Shown in pieces: positions 1 to 8,744 of a stretch of DNA of 64,000 bases. The position numbers and the translations under genes are program-made. The first letter of the stretch is position 1. The number at the start of each line of letters is the position of its first letter. The DNA is taken from NCBI RefSeq assembly GCF_000359585.1, contig NZ_APMH01000012.1, forward strand, positions 36,446-100,445, read 5' to 3'. Under the pieces are notes generated by a model. That model ran no database searches. It was not told the DNA's origin and saw only the letters and a program-made list of their open reading frames with translations. The DNA comes from Clostridium tyrobutyricum DSM 2637 = ATCC 25755 = JCM 11008. GTDB taxonomy: Bacteria; Bacillota; Clostridia; Clostridiales; Clostridiaceae.

Positions 1-58
1 TTATTATATAATAGGTATATTAATGATAAAAAATACTCTGCAAAGAAAGGTGATCTAT

Positions 59-703
59 TTGGAAAAGCTTGCAATATTTGATGTGGATTTTACCATAACC
101 AAAAGGGAGACTCTATTAGAATTCTACCTATTCATGATAAAAAAGCGTCCATGGATAATTTTATATTTCCCAATATGTATTTTATCTGCACTATTATTTG
201 TAATTAAAATTATACCTGCTAAAAGGACCAAGGAATTGTTCATAAAATTTATTGATGGAATTGATGAAAAAAGCATGAAATCCTTTGTAGATGAATTTTA
301 TGAAAAAAGACTGAGTAGGATATTCTACATAGATGCAATTGAAGAGATAAAAAAATTAAAGGAAGAAAACTTCAAGGTATATTTGATATCCGCATCTGGA
401 GAATTTTATTTAAATACCCTGTACAATTTACCTGAGGTAGATAAGATAATAGGCACTGTTTTCTTGAAATCCAATGGTGTTTATCGCAGCAAAATAGTAG
501 GCAGGAACTGCAAGGGTGAGGAAAAAGTACGACGTCTCAAGGAATATTTGAAGGACAAAAACATTGAAGTGGATTTTGAAAATTCATATATGTTTTCTGA
601 TTCACTGTCAGATTCACCTCTTTTAAAACTTGTAGGCAATCCCTATCTCATAAATTTCAAAGGCAATGATACAAAAGGTATAAAAGTTCTTCACTGGAAA
701 TAA
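59..703 (+). CDS. HAD-superfamily subfamily IB hydrolase (phosphoserine-phosphatase-like)
   Basis: Predicted cytosolic phosphatase of the HAD fold, about 214 aa. Motif I is DVDFT (Asp8 and Asp10, nucleophile and acid/base), motif II is the SAS near residue 112, and motif IV is SDSLSD near residues 180-185. A hydrophobic stretch at about residues 31-51 lies in the cap, as in many IB-type members; it could be membrane-associated. I chose the TTG at 59 because AGAAAGGTGAT lies just upstream; the ATG at 23 in the same frame has no ribosome-binding site and would add 12 residues before the beta strand. The substrate cannot be told from sequence. A shared terminator with the opposing DUF1292 gene follows. 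Confidence 0.8.
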   Translation: MEKLAIFDVDFTITKRETLLEFYLFMIKKRPWIILYFPICILSALLFVIKIIPAKRTKELFIKFIDGIDEKSMKSFVDEFYEKRLSRIFYIDAIEEIKKLKEENFKVYLISASGEFYLNTLYNLPEVDKIIGTVFLKSNGVYRSKIVGRNCKGEEKVRRLKEYLKDKNIEVDFENSYMFSDSLSDSPLLKLVGNPYLINFKGNDTKGIKVLHWK

Positions 704-708
704 TAAAT

Positions 709-745
709 AAAAAAATGAGTACAGCATATCTGCACTCATTTTTTT
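709..745. terminator. Bidirectional intrinsic terminator
   Basis: Hairpin with arms AAAAAATGAGTACAG and CTGCACTCATTTTTT around a 4-5 nt loop with one mismatch. The A/T tails on both sides let it end the HAD gene (+) and the DUF1292 gene (-), whose stop codon touches it. Confidence 0.85.
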
Positions 746-746
746 A

Positions 747-1097
747 TTAGTCTTCCAGTGATGAATAGTATTTTGATGCTTCTTCAAATTCTTCATCATT
801 AGGAAGGACAAGTTCTGCTGTTTCATCGTCTCCAACTACTTTAAACAAATACACACTTTCACTTTCAGGATGATCTACTACTGCGTATTCATCTTCCTTA
901 AATTTAAATCCGTCTACTATATGGCATGTAACTGTTTTTCCGTTTTCATCTTCCATTTCTACAGCCAGGCCTTCATGTTCATGTTCTCCACAGCCGCAGC
1001 CGCATGAGTCTTCATGGTTATGTTCATGTTCATTATTACAGCCGCAGCCGCATTCTGATCTATCTTCATCATATTCTTTTAATTTTTCATTACTCAT
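747..1097 (-). CDS. DUF1292 family protein with Cys/His-rich N-terminal insert
   Basis: 116 aa. The C-terminal half (from about residue 43, AVEMEDENGKTVTCHIVDGF) is the acidic DUF1292/YrzB domain usual in Firmicutes, where it follows the yrrK-type genes; function is unknown. Before it lies a low-complexity segment (residues 16-42) with two CGCGC-type Cys clusters alternating with HEHNH and EHEHE blocks, seven Cys and five His in total. Such a block would be expected to bind soft metals (Zn, Ni, Cu) or a cluster; this is inference. The start ATG has AAAGGAGGT 12 nt upstream. It is monocistronic between two terminators. Confidence 0.85.
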   Translation of the reverse strand: MSNEKLKEYDEDRSECGCGCNNEHEHNHEDSCGCGCGEHEHEGLAVEMEDENGKTVTCHIVDGFKFKEDEYAVVDHPESESVYLFKVVGDDETAELVLPNDEEFEEASKYYSSLED

Positions 1098-1190
1098 AAG
1101 TCTCTTTGGACCTCCTTTTTTGTGTTATGTTTTAATTTTACCCTTAATACACGGATAATAAAAGCTTTTTTTGTTTTTAATTAATTTTTA

Positions 1191-1223
1191 TAAAAAAAAG
1201 AGGAGTCTAAATCTAGACTCCTC
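1191..1223 (-). terminator. Intrinsic terminator of nifJ
   Basis: Perfect 10-bp stem GAGGAGTCTA/TAGACTCCTC with loop AATC (1200-1223), followed on the minus strand by a run of eight U. It lies 8 nt after the PFOR stop codon. Confidence 0.95.
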
Positions 1224-1230
1224 CTTACTA

Positions 1231-4200
1231 TTATTTATAAAGTTCTACTAATCTTAACAAATGGTCATAACGATCTTTTGCAGATTCCTCAGATTTATCG
1301 AACAACTTCTCTGCACGATCAGGGAATGCACGTTTCAAACGAGTATAACGTGTTTCATTGTTCAAGAAGTCCTGATAAGTTCCATCACCTGGTTTAGATG
1401 TAAGAGTGAATGGATTCTTTCCTTCAGCCTTAAGAAGAGGATTAAAGGAGAACAGATTCCAGTATCCAGCCTTTACAGCTTTCTTCATCTCATCCTGACA
1501 ATGATTCATGCCGCCCTTAACTCCGTGAAGTTCACAAGGTGCATATCCGATTATAAGTGATGGTCCATTGTAAGCTTCTGCTTCTGAAATAGTCTTAACA
1601 GTCTGAGCTGGGTTTGCACCAAGAGCAATCTGTGCTACATATACATATCCGTAGCTCATAGCTATTTCAGCAAGGCTCTTCTTTCCAACTTCTTTACCAG
1701 CAGCAGCGAACTGACAAACTTCACCGATGTTGGAAGCCTTCGAAGCCTGTCCACCTGTATTTGAGTACATTTCTGTATCGAATACCATGACATTTACATT
1801 TTCTCCTGAAGCAAGTACATGGTCAAGTCCACCGAATCCGATATCATATGCCCATCCATCTCCACCAAGAATCCATACTGACTTCTTAGCAAGGTACTGT
1901 TTACTTGCAAGTAATTCTTTAGAAGTATCACAGCCTGCAGCAGCAGCTTTTTCAAGTTCAGCTACTAATGCATTAGCAGCAGCTGTGTTTTCTTTTGTAC
2001 TATCTTTTGTTTCTATAAACTTCTTAGCAGCAGCTTTTAATTCATCAGATGCTTTGTCAGAAGCAGCCATCTTCTCGATTTTAGCTATAGCTTGGTCACG
2101 AAGTGTCTTCTGTCCAAGATACATACCAAATCCATGTTCTGCATTATCTTCAAATAATGAGTTAGCCCAAGCTGGACCCATATTTGAATCTTTATTAACT
2201 GTAAATGGACTTGTTGCAGCAGGACCACCCCAGATAGAAGAACATCCTGTAGCATTTGAGATGTACATATGTTCACCAAACAATTGTGTAAGCAAACGAG
2301 CATAAGATGTTTCAGCACATCCTGCACAGCTTCCTGAGAACTCAAGAAGTGGCTGATTGAACTGTGAACCCTTAACTGTAGTATCAGCTGGTACTCCTGG
2401 CTTCTTGCCTACGTTAGCAACTAAGTAGTCAAATACTGGCTGCTGGTCTAGTTGTGATTCCTGAGGTACCATCTTGATAGCCTTTGTAGGACAAACGGTA
2501 ATACATTCTCCGCATCCCATACAATCAAGAGGAGTTACGCTCATTGTAAACTTGAATTTTCCAGCCTTTGGCTTAGTATCAGCAACTTTTATGTTTGAAG
2601 GAGCTGCTTCTACTTCAGCTTCACTTAACATAAATGGACGAATTGTTGCATGAGAACATACAAATGAACAACTGTTACACTGAATACATTTATCTGGATC
2701 CCATTCTGGAACATTTACAGCAGTACCACGTTTTTCATATGCAGCAGCACCAATTTCAAACTGTCCATCTGGATTTTCTTCAAATGCAGATACAGGAAGA
2801 CTGTCTCCATCCATAAGTGTAATAGGATTCATAAGATTTTTAACCATCTTAACTGTTTCTGGACGTCCCTCAAGTTTTGGAGCTGGAGCGTCTGGTGCTG
2901 GATTCTTCCAAGAAGCTGGAACATCTATTTTATGAACAGCATCTACACCGGCATCAATTGCTTTGTAGTTCATTTCTACAATTGCATCGCCTTTTTTACC
3001 ATAGGATTTTTTAGCAGCAGCTTTCATAAACTTAACAGCATCATCAATTGGCATAACATTTGCCAATTTAAAGAATGCAGATTGAAGAATTGTATTAGTA
3101 CGTTTACCCATACCAATTTCAATTGCTTTGTCAATAGCATTGATTGTATACAACTGGATGTTGTTATCTGCTATGTATTTCTTAGAATCAGCAGTTATCT
3201 TAGAATCCAGTTCGTCGTCTGACCACTGACAGTTGATCATGAATGTTCCACCTGGTTTAACGTCCTGAACCATCTTATATCCTTTAACAACATATGATGG
3301 ATTATGACATGCAACAAAATCGGCCTGATTTATATAATATGGGCTTCTGATTGGCTTGTCACCAAATCTAAGATGTGATATTGTTACACCACCAGTTTTC
3401 TTGGAGTCATACTGGAAATATGCTTGAATATATTTGTCTGTATGGTCTCCTAGGATCTTTGTTGAGTTCTTGTTGGCACCTACTGTACCATCACCGCCAA
3501 GGCCCCAGAATTTACATTCTACAGTTCCAGGTGCAGATGTAATAGGAGCTGGTTTAACTTCTGGCAAACTCAAGTTTGTAACATCATCAACTATACCGAT
3601 TGTGAAACGAGCTTTAGGAGCATCTTTCTTCAATTCAGTATATACAGCAAATACACTTGAAGGTGGAGTATCTTTAGAACCAAGTCCATAACGTCCAGCT
3701 GTTAATACTACGTCATTAAGTCCTGCTTCACGAAGAGTTGTAGCTACATCAAGATATAGTGGATCTCCAAGTGCTCCTGGCTCTTTTGTACGGTCAAGAA
3801 CTGCAACCTTTTTAGCTGTTTTAGGTAAAACTTTAAGAAGTGAATTGGATACCCATGGACGATATAAACGAACTTTAACTATTCCAATTTTTTCTCCCCT
3901 AGCTGTTAAGTAATCAATAACTTCTTCAGCTACATCACATATAGATCCCATAGCGATGATGACACGGTCAGCATCAGGAGCTCCATAGTAATTGAACAGG
4001 TCATAGTTTGTACCAAGTTTTTCATTTACCTTAGCCATGTATTTTTCAACAACAGCTGGTAATTTATCGTAAGTTGTGTTGCTTGCTTCACGATGCTGGA
4101 AGAATACATCTCCATTTTCGTGGGAACCACGCATAGCTGGGTGTTCTGGGTTTAATGCATGTTCACGGAAAGCTTTAACCGCATCCATGTTGCACATTTC

Positions 4201-4776
4201 TTTAAGATCTTCATAATCCCATTTTTCTATTTTCTGAATTTCATGAGATGTACGGAATCCATCAAAGAAGTTTATAAATGGAACTTTACCTTCAATTGCA
4301 GAAAGATGTGCAACTGGGCTTAAATCCATTACTTCCTGTGGATTTGTTTCAGCAAGCATTGCGAAACCTGTCTGACGACAAGCATATACATCACTGTGGT
4401 CACCGAATATATTAAGTGACTGAGTAGCAACGGTACGTGCTGATACATCAAATACGCAAGGAAGCTGTTCAGCAGCAATTTTATACATATTAGGAATCAT
4501 CAAAAGAAGACCCTGTGATGCTGTAAATGTTGTTGTGATAGCTCCAGCAGCAAGAGAACCATGAACAGTTCCTGCAGCACCTGCTTCAGACTCCATTTCT
4601 ACAACATTAACTTGATTACCAAAAATATTTTCACGTCCTGCAGCAGACCATTGGTCAATAACATCAGCCATTGGACTTGATGGTGTGATAGGATAGATAC
4701 CTGCTACTTCAGTAAATGCATAAGCCACATGTGCAGCGGCTGTATTACCATCCATTGATTGTTTAGATCTTGACAT
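1231..4776 (-). CDS. nifJ: Pyruvate:ferredoxin (flavodoxin) oxidoreductase
   Basis: Single-chain homodimeric PFOR, 1181 aa, the normal length. It oxidises pyruvate and CoA to acetyl-CoA and CO2, reducing ferredoxin or flavodoxin; it can run in reverse in CO2-fixing anaerobes. Visible in order: the N-terminal TPP/pyrimidine domain with YPITPSSPMAD, a CoA/transketolase-C-like domain, two ferredoxin-type cluster motifs near residues 694-704 (CIQCNSCSFVC) and 745-757 (CMGCGECITVCP), the proximal cluster Cys pair in CAGCAETSY near 817 with its last Cys in APCELHG near 1081, and the TPP-Mg motif GDGWAYDIGFGG near 972 through NTGGQ. Start ATG preceded by GAGGAGG. High-expression codon use compared with neighbours. 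A flavodoxin gene lies upstream on the same strand. Confidence 0.98.
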   Translation of the reverse strand: MSRSKQSMDGNTAAAHVAYAFTEVAGIYPITPSSPMADVIDQWSAAGRENIFGNQVNVVEMESEAGAAGTVHGSLAAGAITTTFTASQGLLLMIPNMYKIAAEQLPCVFDVSARTVATQSLNIFGDHSDVYACRQTGFAMLAETNPQEVMDLSPVAHLSAIEGKVPFINFFDGFRTSHEIQKIEKWDYEDLKEMCNMDAVKAFREHALNPEHPAMRGSHENGDVFFQHREASNTTYDKLPAVVEKYMAKVNEKLGTNYDLFNYYGAPDADRVIIAMGSICDVAEEVIDYLTARGEKIGIVKVRLYRPWVSNSLLKVLPKTAKKVAVLDRTKEPGALGDPLYLDVATTLREAGLNDVVLTAGRYGLGSKDTPPSSVFAVYTELKKDAPKARFTIGIVDDVTNLSLPEVKPAPITSAPGTVECKFWGLGGDGTVGANKNSTKILGDHTDKYIQAYFQYDSKKTGGVTISHLRFGDKPIRSPYYINQADFVACHNPSYVVKGYKMVQDVKPGGTFMINCQWSDDELDSKITADSKKYIADNNIQLYTINAIDKAIEIGMGKRTNTILQSAFFKLANVMPIDDAVKFMKAAAKKSYGKKGDAIVEMNYKAIDAGVDAVHKIDVPASWKNPAPDAPAPKLEGRPETVKMVKNLMNPITLMDGDSLPVSAFEENPDGQFEIGAAAYEKRGTAVNVPEWDPDKCIQCNSCSFVCSHATIRPFMLSEAEVEAAPSNIKVADTKPKAGKFKFTMSVTPLDCMGCGECITVCPTKAIKMVPQESQLDQQPVFDYLVANVGKKPGVPADTTVKGSQFNQPLLEFSGSCAGCAETSYARLLTQLFGEHMYISNATGCSSIWGGPAATSPFTVNKDSNMGPAWANSLFEDNAEHGFGMYLGQKTLRDQAIAKIEKMAASDKASDELKAAAKKFIETKDSTKENTAAANALVAELEKAAAAGCDTSKELLASKQYLAKKSVWILGGDGWAYDIGFGGLDHVLASGENVNVMVFDTEMYSNTGGQASKASNIGEVCQFAAAGKEVGKKSLAEIAMSYGYVYVAQIALGANPAQTVKTISEAEAYNGPSLIIGYAPCELHGVKGGMNHCQDEMKKAVKAGYWNLFSFNPLLKAEGKNPFTLTSKPGDGTYQDFLNNETRYTRLKRAFPDRAEKLFDKSEESAKDRYDHLLRLVELYK

Positions 4777-5141
4777 ATAAATTTCCTCCTCTATTTTTTA
4801 AGGTTATATAAGGTCATATATTGTTATTAAACAACCTAATTTATAATAAAAGCGTATAAAGCCTATTAATCAAAATTTCAATTAATATCACACTTTTATA
4901 TTACAACTTTATATTACAACAAAAATAAGAATATGTAAATTATAAATTTACCTGTATTAATAAAAATTTTTGTTTGTAGACAATGTTATTATAAGCAGTA
5001 ATAGGGATACTAGGCATCTGTATTAGTCTAACACACAACCTATTTCAAAAAATCCCTTAAAATAGTGAACTGGTTCAACATTTTTTCGACTGAAATGCAA
5101 TCGTTCACTATTTTTAGAATTTATTTTAACACTTTGCAATC
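4777..5141 (-). promoter_or_regulatory. nifJ upstream region with tandem 13-mers and palindromes
   Basis: 365 bp without a gene. It holds a perfect tandem copy of TTTATATTACAAC (4895-4907 and 4908-4920), the short palindrome TTGTT-ATTA-AACAA (4821-4834) 45 nt ahead of the nifJ start, and a 12-bp inverted repeat AAAATAGTGAAC/GTTCACTATTTT (5059-5070 and 5103-5114) nearer the flavodoxin. These are candidate operators or leader structures for nifJ. No confident -35/-10 pair was assigned. Confidence 0.45.
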
Positions 5142-5567
5142 TTATTTTACAAGTAATTTTCCCAATTCTTCTGCTCTTTTTAATTCTTCATCACCAGGGG
5201 ACTCGTTAACAGCCAATTCTCCTATTACGTTAAATCCATAGTCAGTTACAAGTTTTTTGAAATCTTTTAAGAAAGCACCCTTGTCCCAACCATAGGATCC
5301 AAATAATACTGTCTTTTTATTATTTGGTGGAAGCAATTTGAATTCATTAATAAATGGAGCCATTTCCTGCTGCTCAATTCTGTTGTTGTCCATTGACGGG
5401 CTTCCAAAAGCTACTGCATCAGCATCCTGTACATCTTTTACTGCTGCATCCTGCACTTGTTTTATAACTACATCAGCTCCTGCACTTTTTGCTCCTTTTG
5501 AGATTGAATCAGCCAAAACTTCTACATTTCCGCCATTGCTCCAGTATATTACTGCAACTTTTGACAT
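5142..5567 (-). CDS. Flavodoxin (short chain) with atypical phosphate loop
   Basis: About 141 aa; binds FMN and shuttles low-potential electrons, probably with the PFOR encoded just downstream on the same strand. Start at the ATG of MSKVAVIYW, with GGTGGAGAT 6-8 nt upstream; the longer reading that begins MEGGDVN would place this SD inside the gene. The FMN phosphate loop reads SNGGNVEVL, where typical flavodoxins have (S/T)xTGNT as in the second flavodoxin of this window (at 31.6-32.0 kb, WTGTGNTE). The rest fits: FGSPSMDNN at the 50s loop and GSYGWDKG at the 90s loop. It may still bind FMN; the change could alter affinity. Confidence 0.9.
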   Translation of the reverse strand: MSKVAVIYWSNGGNVEVLADSISKGAKSAGADVVIKQVQDAAVKDVQDADAVAFGSPSMDNNRIEQQEMAPFINEFKLLPPNNKKTVLFGSYGWDKGAFLKDFKKLVTDYGFNVIGELAVNESPGDEELKRAEELGKLLVK

Positions 5568-5819
5568 ATTAACATCTCCACCTTCCAAACATATTTCATT
5601 TTATGTTCTGCAATTATGCATTCTCCGAATATGGAATAATTATTTTTTTCACAAAATGTTTTATCCATTTAAAGCGAATCCCAATAAAATACATAAAAGA
5701 ACATATTGACCATATAAATACAAACTCAATCAAATACCTTAATGATTGTGGATTTATTTGAGATGTAATGGACTACAATATCTATTATAACATAAAATAT
5801 TATTTAACAAAATAATATT

Positions 5820-6887
5820 TTATTGAATACTATATTTTTTTATAATATCCACTATTCTGTCCACGCCATTTCCAATATTACTAACTTTCATATTATTTAT
5901 ATAATTATTCCTGTTTTTGTATAATTCATCTACTTTTTCTACAAGTAATTTGGAATTTAAACTTTCTTCTCCCAAAACCATACTGTATCCACTCTTTTCA
6001 AAAGATGCAGCATTTAGAATCTGATCTCCCCTGCTTGATTTTCTCGAAAGTGGAATGAGCAGATTAGGCTTTTTTAGAGCCAATAGTTCGAATATGGCAT
6101 TAGCTCCTGCTCTCGATATTACAATATCAGCTGCATTCATCAAATGCGGCATTTCTTCATTTACATATTCAAATTGTATGTACCCTTTCCTGTTTTCCAA
6201 AGTTTTATCTAAATTTCCCTTTCCACATATATGGACTATATTGTATGCTTTCAAAAGTACATTTAAAGATTCTCTCACTATATCGTTTATAAATTTTGAG
6301 CCAAGACTTCCACCTACTATTAGAAGAATTGGTTTATCCTCTTTAAAATTGCATATTCTTCTTCCTATTATTTTACTGCCATCCAGAATTTCCTTTCGTA
6401 TAGGGGTACCTGTTAGAATCCCCTTTTTATCTTTTATCTTATTTAATGATTCTGGAAAAGTAACACATATTTTAGTACAATAAGGTGCAGAAAGCCTGTT
6501 TGCAAGCCCTGGAGTAATGTCTGATTCATGTGCTACTACAGGTATTTTACTTAAATGGGCCGCAATTACCACTGGAACAGACACAAATCCTCCTTTTGAA
6601 AATACAATATTGGGTTTTTCCTTCTTCATTATAAAAAAAGCCTGAAATACGCCTTTCAAAACTTTAAGAGGATCAGTAAAATTTTTTATATCAAAATACC
6701 TTCGCAGTTTTCCGCTGGATATGGAAAAGTATTTAATATTTGCAGATTTTATTATCTTTTTCTCTATTCCATTTCTGGTACCTATATATTCTATGTCATA
6801 ACCCAATTGTTTAAGCTTAGGAACAAGTGCAAGATTTGGAGTCACATGTCCTGCAGAACCACCGCCAGTTAATATTATCTTCTTCAA
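5820..6887 (-). CDS. murG: UDP-GlcNAc:undecaprenyl-PP-MurNAc-pentapeptide GlcNAc transferase
   Basis: 355 aa, the family length. MurG adds GlcNAc to lipid I on the inner membrane face to make lipid II for peptidoglycan. Glycine-rich N-terminal motif [14 protein letters not shown], second-domain motif [11 protein letters not shown] near residue 185, and the UDP-GlcNAc site [22 protein letters not shown] near 255 are all present. I use the TTG that starts KKIILTGGG because GGAGGG lies 7 nt upstream; the upstream ATG (6905) overlaps that site. It stands alone, away from the dcw cluster, behind a 7-nt repeat array that separates it from recJ. Confidence 0.95.
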   Translation of the reverse strand: MKKIILTGGGSAGHVTPNLALVPKLKQLGYDIEYIGTRNGIEKKIIKSANIKYFSISSGKLRRYFDIKNFTDPLKVLKGVFQAFFIMKKEKPNIVFSKGGFVSVPVVIAAHLSKIPVVAHESDITPGLANRLSAPYCTKICVTFPESLNKIKDKKGILTGTPIRKEILDGSKIIGRRICNFKEDKPILLIVGGSLGSKFINDIVRESLNVLLKAYNIVHICGKGNLDKTLENRKGYIQFEYVNEEMPHLMNAADIVISRAGANAIFELLALKKPNLLIPLSRKSSRGDQILNAASFEKSGYSMVLGEESLNSKLLVEKVDELYKNRNNYINNMKVSNIGNGVDRIVDIIKKYSIQ

Positions 6888-6908
6888 AATTATTTCCCTC
6901 CACATATC

Positions 6909-6971
6909 AATTCACAATTCACAATTCACAGTTCACAGTTCACAATTTTCAATTTTCAATTTACAGTTTAA
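6909..6971. repeat. Heptad repeat array A (nine 7-nt units)
   Basis: Nine consecutive 7-nt units between recJ and murG: AATTCAC x3, AGTTCAC x2, AATTTTC x2, AATTTAC, AGTTTAA. This is one of nine loci in the window sharing the unit form A(A/G)TTCAC or AAAGTTC. Confidence 0.9.
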
Positions 6972-7001
6972 TTTTACATCCAGCTGTATACATAGTCCAC
7001 A

Positions 7002-8729
7002 CTAAATTTTTGACATTCTAAAATCCCTGACAATAAGTTGAATACTTGTATTTCCGTTGAATTCATTAATAGATGGGGAAAATACAAAGTCCATAAAAAT
7101 AGTTTTGAAATTCAAATCTAATACAAGTTCTCTAAATTTCTCACCTCCATTGAAAATAATTGCATCCATTTTTTCCATACTATTTTTCAATCTGCAGAAA
7201 AGTTTTACGGTGTTCTTGTCTTTTCCCATAAAATATACCTTGAATACAGCTATATTTCTTTCTGCAAAGAGAGGAGATGAATTTCCCTTTCCAAAAGGTT
7301 CAAGAGATTTCAAATCCTTTATTATCTTAAAATTTATGTTTTCAAGTGGTAGTGCCTTATCTATTCTGACCTTTGGTATAATATCTTTTTCTGTAAGTGT
7401 GCAATTTTGATTCAATCTTCTTCTTAGTTCATCTATATTTTCATGTTTAATGGACATTCCTGCGGCCATCTGATGGCCTCCAAAATTTTCAAACAGGTCA
7501 CGGCACTTTGATAGTTCTTCGAACATATTGTATTCATCTATGGACCTTCCAGACCCTTTTGCCATAAATTCACCATTTGTGAGTACTATAGATGGTAGAT
7601 TGTATTTTTCCTTCAGCCTTCCTGCTATAATTCCTGCAACACTCTCATGAATACCTTCTCTATACACTACAAGCACCCTGTCTTTTTTCAAATCAGAATT
7701 TTCAACTACGTCTACTATTTCCTCAAGTCCTTTCATAGTTATATTCTGACGTTCCATATTCAATTCTCTGAGTTTTTTTGCAAGTTTTGTGGCAGTTTTC
7801 TTATCCTGTGAAAGAAAAAGCTTCAATGCAAGTACTGCATTGTCCAATCTTCCGGTAGCATTTATACAAGGTCCCAGAACAAATCCTACATGATATGAAG
7901 TGATACTCCCAATATTTAAAGAATTTTCATCTACAAGTGCCTGTATGCCCAAATTTTGCGTTCTGTTCAGCATTTCAAGCCCACATTTTGCTATTATTCT
8001 GTTTTCTCCCAAAAGATCAACTACATCACATATAGTTCCAATAGCTGCATATTCAATAAATTCAAATGACTTGTTTTTGTCAATTCCCAGTTTATCATAG
8101 ACTACCTGCACAAATTTAAATGCTATACCTGCTCCACACAGCATTTTAAACGGATATTTGCACTCTTTTTGTTTAGGGTCTATTACTGCATCTGCATCCG
8201 GGATTATTTCATCAGTACCCTCAAATGGTACATCATGGTGATCCGTTACAACTACGGTCATGCCAAGTTCCTTTGCCCTTTTAATCTGAGATATGGCTGA
8301 TATGCCGTTGTCACAAGTTATAATGGTATTAAATCCTTCCTTGTGAAGGCACTCTATACTTGCCTCATTTATACCATAGCCTTCCTTTACCCTGTCAGGT
8401 ATATGATATTTTACATCTGCACCACAGCTTGAAAATGCACTGTACAGTATAAATGTACTGGTTATTCCGTCTGCATCATAGTCGCCGTATATTGCTATCT
8501 TCTTCTTTTTATGTATTGCATCAATTATTATGTCAGTTCCCTTATCCATATCTTTCATTAAAATAGGGTCATGTAATTTGTCTATTGAAGGATTCATAAA
8601 ATCCACCACATCTGTTTCACTTGTTATACCCCTATTTGCAAGTACGGAAAGTAGAATTGGGTTTATATTGATTTTTTTTAAAATATTCCTGTCTATTTTT
8701 CGTCTTCTAAGCATCCACTGCTTCTGCAA
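7002..8729 (-). CDS. recJ: Single-stranded-DNA-specific exonuclease RecJ
   Basis: 575 aa. 5'-3' exonuclease acting on single-stranded DNA in RecF-type recombination and mismatch or base-excision repair. DHH phosphoesterase motifs are visible: GDYDADGIT (residues 82-90), CDNG, and TDHHD near 163; the DHHA1 part carries GGHQMAAGMS near 430. Start is TTG at 8729 with AAGGAAG upstream; it lies 15 nt after the M16 peptidase stop, so the two are probably cotranscribed. Confidence 0.95.
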   Translation of the reverse strand: MQKQWMLRRRKIDRNILKKININPILLSVLANRGITSETDVVDFMNPSIDKLHDPILMKDMDKGTDIIIDAIHKKKKIAIYGDYDADGITSTFILYSAFSSCGADVKYHIPDRVKEGYGINEASIECLHKEGFNTIITCDNGISAISQIKRAKELGMTVVVTDHHDVPFEGTDEIIPDADAVIDPKQKECKYPFKMLCGAGIAFKFVQVVYDKLGIDKNKSFEFIEYAAIGTICDVVDLLGENRIIAKCGLEMLNRTQNLGIQALVDENSLNIGSITSYHVGFVLGPCINATGRLDNAVLALKLFLSQDKKTATKLAKKLRELNMERQNITMKGLEEIVDVVENSDLKKDRVLVVYREGIHESVAGIIAGRLKEKYNLPSIVLTNGEFMAKGSGRSIDEYNMFEELSKCRDLFENFGGHQMAAGMSIKHENIDELRRRLNQNCTLTEKDIIPKVRIDKALPLENINFKIIKDLKSLEPFGKGNSSPLFAERNIAVFKVYFMGKDKNTVKLFCRLKNSMEKMDAIIFNGGEKFRELVLDLNFKTIFMDFVFSPSINEFNGNTSIQLIVRDFRMSKI

Positions 8730-8744
8730 AAAAACACTTCCTTT

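Noticed and set aside
1727..2345. Long open frames on both strands inside nifJ
   Set aside because: They overlap a 1181-aa gene with all PFOR motifs, have no ribosome sites and show codon patterns mirrored from nifJ.
5059..5114. 12-bp inverted repeat as a terminator of the flavodoxin gene
   Set aside because: The loop is 32 nt and no U run directly follows the stem on the minus strand; kept only as a regulatory candidate.
6909..6971. Could the short tandem arrays be CRISPR?
   Set aside because: Units are 7 nt with no spacers and no cas genes are present in the window.
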